Shown here: positions 8,193-16,441 of the stretch, piece by piece
Position numbering within the stretch: the stretch's first letter is position 1
Layout: every line of letters starts with the position of its first letter
Assembly: GCA_045591035.1 (NCBI GenBank)
Contig: JAZNSG010000046.1
Span: 1 to 64,000, forward strand
Length of the DNA stretch: 64,000 nucleotides
From: SIG440 sp045591035
Lineage (GTDB): Bacteria; Bacillota; Clostridia; Monoglobales; Monoglobaceae
Direction of reading: 5' to 3'
Made by a program: the position numbers and the translations under genes
The notes under the pieces: model-generated
The model's input: only the letters and a program-made list of their open reading frames with translations
What the model was told of the DNA's origin: nothing
Databases searched by the model: none

Positions 8193-9254
8193 TTATTTTT
8201 CTTGAAGGATTTCTCGCACACCATCTGCAAATGCCATCATTTGTTCCTTTGTACCAATGGTTATGCGATTATAATCTCTGATTCGTTCTTTGTCAAAGTG
8301 TCTCACCAGAATTCCGCGACTTCGAAGCTTTTCATAAAGCTCCGAGCCTGAAATTCTGTCGCTTTTTGCAAAGACAAAGTTTGCCATGGAGTCGGTACAC
8401 TCAAAACCCAGTTCAGAGAGGGCACATTTTGTGTATTCACGATTTTTGCAAATGGTTTTGCAGTTTTCGATTGTGTATTCCTCGTCCTCAAGTGCACCGA
8501 TCGCCGCAAACATAGACATTCGGTTTATGTTGTAGGGGTTCGTGGAGTATTTTATTGCGTTCAAATCCCGAATAAGCTCACTGCACCCAACTCCAAAGCC
8601 AATTCTTGCACCTGCCATGGAACGTGATTTTGAAAATGTTTGGGTGACAAGCAAATTGTCGTATTTCTTTATAAGTGGCACACAGCTCTTTCCCCCAAAA
8701 TCTATGTATGCTTCGTCAACAACCACTATGGAATCAGGGTTTGCCTTTATAACCTCTTCGATTTCTGAGGGTTTTAACAAAATTCCTGTGGGAGCATTAG
8801 GGTTTGCAATAAAGATTGTTGAATTAATGCCCTTATATTGTTCAAGATCTATGCGAAGTTCGTCGGTCAAAGGGATTTCGGTGTAGGGAATGTTCCCAAG
8901 CTGTGCGAAAACCTTATAGAATCCATAGGTTATGTCAGGGAAAGCCGCGCCCTTTTTATTGTTGCAATATGCCATAAAGGCAAAATACAAAATCTCATCC
9001 GAACCGTTGGTAACAAGCACCTCATCGGGGGAAACCCCAAGTCTATTTGCGAGAAGCTCTGTCAATTTGTCGCAGGTAGGGTCGGGATAAAGCTGAAGCT
9101 TTTCTGCCTCGCGACAAGCATATTCCACAGCCCGTTTCGACGGGGGAAAGGGTGATTCATTTGTATTAAGCTTTATGAGATTAAGTATTTGAGGCTGTTC
9201 TCCCGGTGTGTACGGTACAAGACCTCTTAATTCTTCCTTTAAAAATCTGCTCAT
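8193..9254 (-). CDS. hisC: Histidinol-phosphate aminotransferase
   Basis: PLP-dependent transamination of imidazole acetol phosphate to histidinol phosphate. 353 residues, fold-type I. The catalytic lysine is K209 in TFSKSRSMAGARIGF; NPNAPTG (151-157), VVDEAYIDF near 178-186 and the final RITIG substrate-carboxylate region are present. It sits between hisD (37-base gap) and hisB (57-base gap). The family can also use aromatic 2-oxo acids, but the operon fixes the role. Confidence 0.96.
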   Translation of the reverse strand: MSRFLKEELRGLVPYTPGEQPQILNLIKLNTNESPFPPSKRAVEYACREAEKLQLYPDPTCDKLTELLANRLGVSPDEVLVTNGSDEILYFAFMAYCNNKKGAAFPDITYGFYKVFAQLGNIPYTEIPLTDELRIDLEQYKGINSTIFIANPNAPTGILLKPSEIEEVIKANPDSIVVVDEAYIDFGGKSCVPLIKKYDNLLVTQTFSKSRSMAGARIGFGVGCSELIRDLNAIKYSTNPYNINRMSMFAAIGALEDEEYTIENCKTICKNREYTKCALSELGFECTDSMANFVFAKSDRISGSELYEKLRSRGILVRHFDKERIRDYNRITIGTKEQMMAFADGVREILQEK

Positions 9255-9274
9255 AATCTTTTCCTTCTGTGTTT

Positions 9275-9292
9275 AGTTAGCCCTAGCTAACT
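9275..9292. repeat. Small inverted repeat between hisD and hisC
   Basis: AGTTAGC and GCTAACT (7 bp each) around CCTA, ending at the hisD stop codon. It is too weak and lacks a T-run for a terminator. It could be an mRNA processing or stabilising hairpin within the operon. Confidence 0.4.
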
Positions 9293-10572
9293 TATTCGTT
9301 ATTTTCAACTCTGATGGTTGCACTTTTTGCGTGAGCACCAAGACCCTCTTTTTTTGCAAAAAGGTCAATATCCCATGCAACACGGTCCAAAGCGTCTTTT
9401 GTGTAGTATGTATACTGGGTCTTTTTTATGAAATCATCCACTGAAAGGGGACTCGAAAACTTTGCAGTTCCGCTTGTGGGCAGTGTGTGGTTTGCGCCTG
9501 AAAGGTAGTCGCCAAGGGCTTCGGGACAGCTTCGGCCCATAAAGATTGAACCTGCGTGGCGGATTTTGTCGAGATAGTCAAAGGGATTATCTACGCAAAG
9601 CTCCAGATGTTCGGGTGCAATTTCGTTGGCAATATCAATAGCACGCATAAGGTCGTCTGCCACAATGATTTTTCCGTTGTCGTCAATGGATTTCCGTGCG
9701 ATTTCGCATCGCTCAAGCTGTGGTATCTGACGTTCAAGCTCTTCGGCAACAGCCCGGGCAAGACTGCGTGATTCGGTAACAAGCACTGCAGAAGCAAGGG
9801 TATCATGCTCTGCCTGGGAGAGAAGGTCAGCCGCAACGAACTTTGGGTCGCTGTTTTTGTCCGCAACCACAAGAATTTCACTTGGCCCTGCTATCATATC
9901 AATGGAAACCTGTCCGAAGACCTGCCTTTTTGCTTCTGCAACAAAGGCGTTCCCTGGGCCCACAATCTTGTGAACTGCGGGGATGGATTCTGTGCCATAG
10001 GCAAGGGCGGCAATAGCCTGAGCTCCGCCAACCTTGAAGATTTTGTCAACACCTGCAATTTTTGCCGCAGCCAATATAGCAGGATTGATTTTTCCGTCGC
10101 TTCCCGGTGGTGTAACCATAACAACCTGGGGGCAACCGGCAATTTTTGCAGGGATTGCATTCATAAGAACGGTTGATGGATAAGCCGCAGTTCCTCCGGG
10201 TACATAAAGTCCGGCTTTGTCAATGGGGATTATTTTCTGACCTGTTACAATGCCATCCTCATCGTTGATAATGAAGCCGCTTCTAACCTGCTTTTCGTGG
10301 AACTTGCGGATGTTTTTTGCCGCTTTTTCAAGAACCTTTATAAATTCAGGCTCAACAGAGGCATAGGCTTCTTCAATTTCGTCTTTGGATACCAAAAGCT
10401 GGGATAGCTTTGCTTTATCAAATTTTTCGCAGTATTCAAAAAGTGCCTTGTCGCCGTTATTTCGAACATTTTCTATTATCTCTTTTACAATCGCGGAAAC
10501 ATCAATCGTCGGAACAACTCTTGAGAAGATGTCCTCAGGAGATACCTCCCCGAAGTTCAGTATTTTAATCAT
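9292..10572 (-). CDS. hisD: Histidinol dehydrogenase
   Basis: Two-step NAD+-dependent oxidation of L-histidinol to L-histidine, the last step. 426 residues, the expected length. Conserved segments include PGGTAAYPSTVLMNAIPAKIAG, the catalytic Glu-His region IAPEHLEL, the zinc-ligand region SQAEHDTLASAVLVT and ANHTLPTSGTAKFSSPLSV. The start overlaps the hisG stop by eight bases. Confidence 0.97.
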   Translation of the reverse strand: MIKILNFGEVSPEDIFSRVVPTIDVSAIVKEIIENVRNNGDKALFEYCEKFDKAKLSQLLVSKDEIEEAYASVEPEFIKVLEKAAKNIRKFHEKQVRSGFIINDEDGIVTGQKIIPIDKAGLYVPGGTAAYPSTVLMNAIPAKIAGCPQVVMVTPPGSDGKINPAILAAAKIAGVDKIFKVGGAQAIAALAYGTESIPAVHKIVGPGNAFVAEAKRQVFGQVSIDMIAGPSEILVVADKNSDPKFVAADLLSQAEHDTLASAVLVTESRSLARAVAEELERQIPQLERCEIARKSIDDNGKIIVADDLMRAIDIANEIAPEHLELCVDNPFDYLDKIRHAGSIFMGRSCPEALGDYLSGANHTLPTSGTAKFSSPLSVDDFIKKTQYTYYTKDALDRVAWDIDLFAKKEGLGAHAKSATIRVENNE

Positions 10573-11209
10573 TCTTTTTTGCCTCCGTCTGCTTTGTCAT
10601 ACTGTCAAGAATTGCTTCAATCTGTGCATTCTTGAATTTGAAACTTGACTTGTTTGCAATAAGTCTTGCACTTATGGGTACTATGGTCTCTTTAACCTCA
10701 AGCTGATTTTCTTTCAGGGTTGTGCCTGTTTCAACAATATCCACAATTACATCTGAAAGTCCAAGAATCGGTGCGATTTCTATGGAACCGTTAAGGTGGA
10801 TAATATCAATCTCACGCCCTTGGGATTTGTAGAAGGTTTTTGCAATATTAGTAAACTTTGTGGCAACACGAAGGGTTCGGTTACCGCTGTCACGAAAGTC
10901 TGCCATCCCAGCCACTGCCATACGGCATTTTCCAATGTCAAGGTCCAACAGCTCATAAATATCCGGTTCGTATTCGAGCAAAATGTCTTTCCCTGCAACG
11001 CCGATGTCTGCAGCGCCATGCTCCACATAAATGGCAACATCCGAGGGCTTGACCCAAAAATATCGAATGCCCTTTTCTGGGTTTTCAAAGATAAGCTTTC
11101 GGTTGTTTTCTTTTATTGACGGGCAATCAAATCCGGCCTTTTCAAACATGGAATAGACTTTTTCACCAAGTCTACCTTTTGGCAAGGCGATGTTAAGCAT
11201 ATTATTCAA
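10565..11209 (-). CDS. hisG: ATP phosphoribosyltransferase, short form catalytic subunit
   Basis: Commits ATP and PRPP to histidine synthesis. 214 residues: this is HisG-short, which lacks the C-terminal regulatory domain and needs HisZ. It shows LNIALPKGRLGEKVY at the N-terminus and the PRPP loop DVIVDIVETGTTLKEN. Two starts are possible: TTG at 11209 has GGAGG nine bases upstream, while ATG at 11200 gives the usual MLNIALPKGR but sits 20 bases from that site. I list the TTG. It follows hisZ directly and overlaps hisD by eight bases. Histidine feedback would act through HisZ. Confidence 0.95.
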   Translation of the reverse strand: MNNMLNIALPKGRLGEKVYSMFEKAGFDCPSIKENNRKLIFENPEKGIRYFWVKPSDVAIYVEHGAADIGVAGKDILLEYEPDIYELLDLDIGKCRMAVAGMADFRDSGNRTLRVATKFTNIAKTFYKSQGREIDIIHLNGSIEIAPILGLSDVIVDIVETGTTLKENQLEVKETIVPISARLIANKSSFKFKNAQIEAILDSMTKQTEAKKND

Positions 11210-12320
11210 TTTCTGTCGCCTCCCCGTTTTTTATTTTAAGAAGTCGTCTGTATTTGAGCTTTTCGGGAATGGTTTTTGTTGCCCGAACACTTTCGCCGTT
11301 TTTACTTAAATTATCAACCAACAGACTTACAGTGGCCATGTTTTCACTCTCGTCATAAAGAAGAAGAGTGTCAACATCATAAGGCTCACTTTCGGTTTTA
11401 AGAATATCAAGCATATCGAGATAAACCGCAAAGCCTATAGCCCCAAGGGGTTTACCGAATTTCTCCATAAGCTTGTCGTATTGACCGCCTGACAAAATTC
11501 CGCCGGGGACTTTGTTTATAAATCCCTTAAAGGCAATTCCGCTGTAATAGTTCATATTGTTTGCCACAGAGAAGTCTATACGAACCTTGCCTTTGTAGCC
11601 CAATGATTCAAGAACATTTGCAATTTCATCAAGCTGTTTAACGGCTTTTTTGAATTCCTCATCTGCAAGGTCTGTGCTTATTGCTTCAAGAACGGCCTTA
11701 GGCTCACCATAAACTCTGACCAGAGAAGAAAGCAGTTTCTTTGCCTTTTCGCCAACATCTTCACTTTCACAAATAGCCAGAACGCTTCCCAGGTTCTTTT
11801 CGCCAAGAGCCTTAAGGTAGGCCTTTTTGCCTTCGTTTGAAAGCTTGGCAAAGTCAAGGGCAGATGAGATAATTCCCATGTGTGAAATATCAAGGACAAA
11901 GTCCTCTGAAATGCATTCAAGGCTCTTTGCTGCAAGTAAAACAGCCTCACAAATGCAGTAGTCATCAAGCTCACCGATACACTCAAGGCCAACCTGCATA
12001 AGCTCTTTAAAGTCCTTGGTGTCACCTGAGACGCGGTAGACGTTTTCGTTGTAATACACCTTTTTTACGTTATTTTCTGAGTTTTTGGTGTTCTTGACAA
12101 TAGAAAGTGTAACGTCAGGCTTGAGTGCCATCAGCTTTCCGTCGCCATCGTTAAAGGTAATTATGTTATCAGAAACAAGAAAATCCTTGTTTCTTGCATA
12201 AAGGTCATATTCCTCGAACTTGCTCATTTTGAATTTTGTATAACCATAGGAACGAAACAGATTCCGCATGGCGAATATCGCCTTTTCCTCGTTTTCAAAA
12301 ATGTATTCCTTCAGTTTCAT
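11202..12320 (-). CDS. hisZ: ATP phosphoribosyltransferase regulatory subunit
   Basis: Catalytically inactive paralogue of histidyl-tRNA synthetase that forms a hetero-octamer with short HisG and confers histidine feedback. 372 residues, with class II synthetase-like segments: LFRSYGYTKFKMSKFEEYDLY near 22-42, MALKPDVTLSIVKNT (motif 2-like) and SGGQYDKLMEKFGKPLGAIGFA (motif 3-like). The anticodon-binding domain of true HisRS is replaced by a short tail, as expected for HisZ. It overlaps the yerC stop by four bases (ATGA). Confidence 0.94.
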   Translation of the reverse strand: MKLKEYIFENEEKAIFAMRNLFRSYGYTKFKMSKFEEYDLYARNKDFLVSDNIITFNDGDGKLMALKPDVTLSIVKNTKNSENNVKKVYYNENVYRVSGDTKDFKELMQVGLECIGELDDYCICEAVLLAAKSLECISEDFVLDISHMGIISSALDFAKLSNEGKKAYLKALGEKNLGSVLAICESEDVGEKAKKLLSSLVRVYGEPKAVLEAISTDLADEEFKKAVKQLDEIANVLESLGYKGKVRIDFSVANNMNYYSGIAFKGFINKVPGGILSGGQYDKLMEKFGKPLGAIGFAVYLDMLDILKTESEPYDVDTLLLYDESENMATVSLLVDNLSKNGESVRATKTIPEKLKYRRLLKIKNGEATEIE

Positions 12321-12616
12321 TTTAGTGTTTCTCCCATCTTCTCAAGTGCAGTTTTGTACCCGTCACTTCCGTATATAAGGCATTTGTTAACACGACTTAT
12401 GGTTGCGGTACTTGCTCCGGTTTCTTTGGAGATCTCGGCATAGCTTTTGTTTTGGTTAAGCATACGGGCAACCTCAAGTCTTTGAGATATATCCTGAATT
12501 TCCTTTATTGTGCAGATATCTTCAAAGAAATTACTGCATTCTTCAACAGTTTCAAGCTTAAGAATAGTTTCAAAAAATCTGTCAATTTCAGGTTTTTGGA
12601 TTTTGTTCATAATCAA
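12317..12616 (-). CDS. yerC: TrpR-superfamily regulator (YerC/YecD family), first gene of the his operon
   Basis: 99 residues, all helical. The helix-turn-helix is AEISKETGASTATISRVNKCL near 60-80, preceded by the YerC-type segment CTIKEIQDISQRLEVARML. The family is related to the tryptophan repressor. Its place as first gene, overlapping hisZ by four bases, and the inverted repeat in its own promoter suggest it represses this operon when histidine is abundant, i.e. a HisR-like role. That role is inferred from context; the DNA-binding fold is seen directly. Confidence 0.88.
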   Translation of the reverse strand: MIMNKIQKPEIDRFFETILKLETVEECSNFFEDICTIKEIQDISQRLEVARMLNQNKSYAEISKETGASTATISRVNKCLIYGSDGYKTALEKMGETLK

Positions 12617-12646
12617 ATTTCACATCCTTGCTTTAATTACTTTAAC

Positions 12647-12675
12647 ATTTTAGCACGTTAAAGCGCTAAAGTCAA
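12647..12675 (-). promoter_or_regulatory. Promoter of yerC-his operon with embedded inverted-repeat operator
   Basis: On the minus strand: -35 TTGACT (12670-12675), a 17-base spacer and -10 TAAAAT (12647-12652). The inverted repeat TTTAGCAC (12649-12656) / GCGCTAAA (12663-12670), 7 of 8 bases symmetric around six bases, fills the spacer and touches both hexamers. A second imperfect pair, TTTAACA/GTTAAA, is nested. This is the geometry of a repressor operator; YerC is the obvious candidate ligand. Confidence 0.75.
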
Positions 12676-12691
12676 CATTTTTTTAAAATCT

Positions 12692-12734
12692 TGTGAAAAA
12701 AAATAAAACTGCGGCAGGATTTCCGCAGTTTTAT
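12692..12734 (-). terminator. Intrinsic terminator of the 12.7-kb lipoprotein gene
   Basis: Stem ATAAAACTGCGG/CCGCAGTTTTAT (12703-12714 with 12723-12734) followed on the minus strand by a T-rich run. It insulates the his promoter that starts about 17 bases further on. Confidence 0.88.
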
Positions 12735-12740
12735 ATGAGA

Positions 12741-13433
12741 TTATTCAGCACTTTGAACAAGAGATGCGCCGCTGTTTACGCCATAAGTTTCATTATAGGA
12801 CTCACTTGCACTGAGCATATCTCCGTAAATAGCGTTTGCCAGCTCGACCGAGGCTTCGGCTTTCCATTTTCCGTCGGTTATTTTTGTGTCCACATCAACT
12901 CTACTTGTCTTTGTTTTCAGGTCAGGAGCCGAAACGATATCCAGCAGAAGCTTGTTCATTTTTGACTCAATTTCCTCATCGGAGGGAAAGGCCTGAGATG
13001 TTATAAGGGTTTTCATATATTCCTGCTGTTTTTTTGTGAATTCCTGCGTCACGTAGGTCATATCAACAGAAGTAATGTCAGCTGCAAAGGTTGAGGTAGA
13101 CTCATCAAAAGAAACTCCGCTTACAATTTCATAATCAAAATACTTTAAAACTTCATTTGAGAATTCCTGAGAGTTTTCGGTCAAGGTGCTTATGCCCACA
13201 ATGTATTCATCTGCTCCCTTTAAGTCAAGAGCCTTAATGCACTCAAAACCTTTGGTAAGAGCCTCTTTTGACGCCTTTGTTGTTTCGGGGTACTTGTCTG
13301 AAACCTCGTTGACCGAAGATGATGTTCCCTCAGAGACGGGGGTTGAGCCGGATTCGGAATTCTTTTTGCAGCCGGATGGAGCAAAGACAAGAAGAATTGT
13401 GAGAAGCAGGATAGCTAATTTTTTTGCGTTCAT
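12741..13433 (-). CDS. Predicted lipoprotein, function unknown
   Basis: About 230 residues from the ATG at 13433, which has AGGAG nine bases upstream. A Lys-containing start and hydrophobic segment end at a lipobox-like APSGC with the lipidation cysteine at residue 22; proline at -3 is unusual but tolerated. A Ser/Thr/Glu-rich linker follows, then a mixed alpha/beta domain of about 170 residues with no motif I recognise; it has the look of clostridial secreted domains with an N-terminal helical hairpin. It is monocistronic, with its own terminator. Confidence 0.8.
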   Translation of the reverse strand: MNAKKLAILLLTILLVFAPSGCKKNSESGSTPVSEGTSSSVNEVSDKYPETTKASKEALTKGFECIKALDLKGADEYIVGISTLTENSQEFSNEVLKYFDYEIVSGVSFDESTSTFAADITSVDMTYVTQEFTKKQQEYMKTLITSQAFPSDEEIESKMNKLLLDIVSAPDLKTKTSRVDVDTKITDGKWKAEASVELANAIYGDMLSASESYNETYGVNSGASLVQSAE

Positions 13434-13527
13434 ATAAGTTATCTCCTTATACATTTGTTGGCTTTAGGTATTTATTAATCATTATTATAATTATATCAGT
13501 TAATTGGCGTTTTCGTCAAGGGCTTAT

Positions 13528-14283
13528 TTAACCAAGCCATATATCAAATACAAGCATAAGGCAAAAACCTGCAAGAAGTGAGAAGGTTGCGCCACGCTCA
13601 CATCCATGGGAATGGGTTTCGGGAATCATTTCATCACTTATGACATAGAGCATCGTTCCTCCTGCAAACGCAAGAGCAAATGGGAGAATTATCTGAGAAA
13701 TAGAAACGGCAAAGTATCCTAAAAATGTCCCCACCACCTCTACAAGTCCGGTTAGCAGTGCTGCGACGATAGTTTTGCCACCACTTACCCCGGCACTGAG
13801 CATGGGCGCGATAATAACCATACCCTCAGGTATATTTTGAAGAGCTATACCTCCCGCAATGACAAGGGCTTCTGACGTGTTTCCTGACCCAAAGCCAACC
13901 CCCGCAGCAATACCTTCAGGCAGATTGTGAATTGCAATTGCGGTCACAAAAAGCAAAATTTTGTTAAGGCTTTCAGGGTTTTTGTGGCTTTCGGTGTCTA
14001 CCCCTGCGAGTTTGTGAAGATGGGGCACAAGTTTGTCTATGAGATTCAGGCACACTGCCCCCGCAAAAACACCTGAAACAGTAACAAGAATTTTATAGTC
14101 TCCTCCATATTCAAGAGAAGGAAGGACAAGTCCTATAACAGCCGCTGCAAGCATAATTCCTGCGGCAAAAGAGAGAACTATATCGCTGAAGCGGTGAGAA
14201 ATGTTTTTGAACAAGAAGCCAATGATTGCACCCACCATGGTTGCGCCGCCGACTCCTAAGGCGGTAAGAATAACAATACTCAT
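13528..14283 (-). CDS. ZIP-family divalent metal transporter
   Basis: Imports Zn2+ or other divalent metals (Fe2+, Mn2+) across the membrane. 251 residues with eight predicted hydrophobic helices. The two metal-coordinating helix motifs are intact: HNLPEG at 119-124 (helix 4) and QNIPEG at 149-154 (helix 5). The short His-containing loop before helix 4 is LVPHLHKLAGVDTESHK. It resembles the ZupT/GufA subfamily. It lies 150 bases downstream of fbp on the same strand with no obvious terminator between, and no Zur-type site that I can recognise. Confidence 0.9.
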   Translation of the reverse strand: MSIVILTALGVGGATMVGAIIGFLFKNISHRFSDIVLSFAAGIMLAAAVIGLVLPSLEYGGDYKILVTVSGVFAGAVCLNLIDKLVPHLHKLAGVDTESHKNPESLNKILLFVTAIAIHNLPEGIAAGVGFGSGNTSEALVIAGGIALQNIPEGMVIIAPMLSAGVSGGKTIVAALLTGLVEVVGTFLGYFAVSISQIILPFALAFAGGTMLYVISDEMIPETHSHGCERGATFSLLAGFCLMLVFDIWLG

Positions 14284-14434
14284 TATATCACTCCTTTTGT
14301 AAGAAATGAAAGGGATAGGTGGTTAACTGTTTTAGTGTCTCTGCCTTATACTCAACCAAAACGAGACGACCTTTCCTTTTTAAGCCCCTGGGGAGTTTTA
14401 AAGTGTTTGACTGCCCTTGGTTTATGTAATATTT

Positions 14435-16300
14435 TTAAAATTTTTCCGGAATTGTGCCGAAATCGTAAAGAAACATAAGATTTTTCAAATCCTCAACATC
14501 ACTTAAAAGGTGTTTTCCCGTATCTGTGTCTTCTACCAGAATGCGGCGGCTGAGCTTTTCAACAACAAATTTCTGGGACATCATTTCAAGGTTATTTTCA
14601 ATGATAGCATCTATGCTTTCAAAAGGATAATGTGAGGTAAGCGCCAGACCATAGGAGTTGAAGATAAGGGTGTATCCCGCAATCCCGGTTTGCTTTCGGT
14701 AGGCCTTTGACATACCACCGTCAATGAGGATGAGCTTTCCGTTTGCTTTGATGGGACTTTCACCGTCCTTAAATCTCACAGGAATATGTCCGTTTATTAT
14801 ATGTCCTTTTTTGGGATTTAAACCAAACTCGGTCAAAATCTTGTTGCAAACATTCTCGTTATCCTGAAACGTAAAGTATGGTTGCTTTTCTTCTGTGTGT
14901 GCAGCCTTGTCGTCTATATAAAGTCGTTCAAAGGTTGCCATATTTTTCTTGCCAAACAAAGGTGAGTTTGGTGAACACCACATATACCAAGCAAAATCAA
15001 GAAGATTCTTTGTGCGTTTTTTGTATGCTTCTCTCAGTCTTCTTTCACAATAGTCCATATACGCCTTGCCTGAAAAATGTTTTTTTCCAAAAGAAACTTC
15101 TAAGAAATCTCCCGTTTCGTCAAGGGGAACAATCCCGTGATAAAGCAAGTTCCCGTTATAGCAAAGATATATACCGCCCTTGGAGAACAAGAAGTTCAGG
15201 TGTTTTTGCATCTTCTCGCTGTGGGTAAAGCTTTGCTTAAGTCCTGAAATGATATCCCGCTCTTCTGCAGTCAGCTCAGCTGGGTTGTCTTTGTTGATAG
15301 TCGGGAATTCGTCGGTGTTCAGTTTGTAGCCGCACCAGGTCATATTGGAAAAATCGATTTTGTCAAGACGGGTATTGTGAGTCATTGCAAAAGACGGGAT
15401 TTTTTGCATAAGCTCGTCTTCGAGCTTGAATCGGATTACGGAAATCGCTTTATACATTTTTTCCAGGGTGTTCTTCCCTGTATAGTTTTCGTTGGCAAAA
15501 TGCTCAAGCTGTCTTAAGCTTACGCCATAGCCCTCCTCCAAAAAGAGAGTATTTTCATACTTCAGGCTGTTGGCAACAGCAATTGAGATACAAGCTTCGC
15601 TTCCCATCATAGCCCCCATCCAGACGATATCATGGTTGCCCCATTGAATATCAACATTCCCGGAGTCCATAAGTGTATCCAAAACCACATCAGGTCTTGG
15701 ACCTCTGTCAAAAATGTCACCGGTTATGTGCAGGTGGTCAATGGAGAGGTTTCGTATTACCGAGGCTATTTCAATAATAAAGTCATCAGAAGAACCAAGG
15801 TTTATAATGCTTTCAATAATTTTATTGTAATAGCTTTCTTTATTTATATTTTTTGAGTTGCAATTCAAAAGTTCATCAATAATGTATGCATATTTCTCAG
15901 GCAGAGCCTTTCTTACCTTTGAACGGGTATATTTACCACAGGCAACTTTGCAGATTTCAATGAGCCTGAGAAGGTTCTCTTCAAGCCACTCCCTATCTTT
16001 CGGAGCAGTTTCAAGAACCCGTTCGGGATAATAGATAAGATTTGCAAGTTCAATCTGTTCCTCAAGGGAGAGTTCGTTTTTATAAACATCATGAATTTTT
16101 GCCTTTATAACACCCGAGGCGGTTCGTATTATATGGATAAAGTGCTCGTGTTCCCCGTGAATATCACTTATAAAATGTTCGGTGCCCTTTGGGAGACTAA
16201 GGATTGCCTGGAGATTTATAATTTCAGAGATAACGTCTTTTTTTGTAGGCCATTTTTCAGCCAAAATACTATAGAACTTTAATTCATCAGAAATATTCAT
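14435..16300 (-). CDS. fbp: Fructose-1,6-bisphosphatase, class III
   Basis: Hydrolyses fructose 1,6-bisphosphate in gluconeogenesis. 621 residues, the typical length of the Firmicutes class III enzyme, which is unrelated to class I and belongs to the calcineurin-like metallophosphatases. Metal-site motifs are FISDIHGEHEHF near 42-53, ITGDIFDRGPRPD, WGNHDIVWMGA and GHIPVRFKDGESP. Class III enzymes are Mn2+-dependent and respond to PEP and AMP. It starts 142 bases after the ROK gene stop, with that gene's terminator between. Confidence 0.97.
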   Translation of the reverse strand: MNISDELKFYSILAEKWPTKKDVISEIINLQAILSLPKGTEHFISDIHGEHEHFIHIIRTASGVIKAKIHDVYKNELSLEEQIELANLIYYPERVLETAPKDREWLEENLLRLIEICKVACGKYTRSKVRKALPEKYAYIIDELLNCNSKNINKESYYNKIIESIINLGSSDDFIIEIASVIRNLSIDHLHITGDIFDRGPRPDVVLDTLMDSGNVDIQWGNHDIVWMGAMMGSEACISIAVANSLKYENTLFLEEGYGVSLRQLEHFANENYTGKNTLEKMYKAISVIRFKLEDELMQKIPSFAMTHNTRLDKIDFSNMTWCGYKLNTDEFPTINKDNPAELTAEERDIISGLKQSFTHSEKMQKHLNFLFSKGGIYLCYNGNLLYHGIVPLDETGDFLEVSFGKKHFSGKAYMDYCERRLREAYKKRTKNLLDFAWYMWCSPNSPLFGKKNMATFERLYIDDKAAHTEEKQPYFTFQDNENVCNKILTEFGLNPKKGHIINGHIPVRFKDGESPIKANGKLILIDGGMSKAYRKQTGIAGYTLIFNSYGLALTSHYPFESIDAIIENNLEMMSQKFVVEKLSRRILVEDTDTGKHLLSDVEDLKNLMFLYDFGTIPEKF

Positions 16301-16403
16301 AAGCGATGCCTTCTTTCTGAATGTTTAATAGTTTTATCGTATTAATATTATTCACGTTATTTTAAAAACAGTATATCATGTTTGTGAAGGAGATTCAAGA
16401 AAA

Positions 16404-16434
16404 AACCCTTAAAACCGGAGAAGTTTTAAGGGTT
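16404..16434 (-). terminator. Terminator after the ROK-like gene
   Basis: Perfect 12-bp stem AACCCTTAAAAC/GTTTTAAGGGTT with a 7-nt loop, followed on the minus strand by TTTTCTTG. It ends the nagA-ROK unit. Confidence 0.85.
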
Positions 16435-16441
16435 GAATGAA

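Noticed and set aside
14284..14434. Metal riboswitch (yybP-ykoY or NiCo type) ahead of the ZIP gene
   Set aside because: GC-rich pieces are suggestive but the conserved core blocks are missing.
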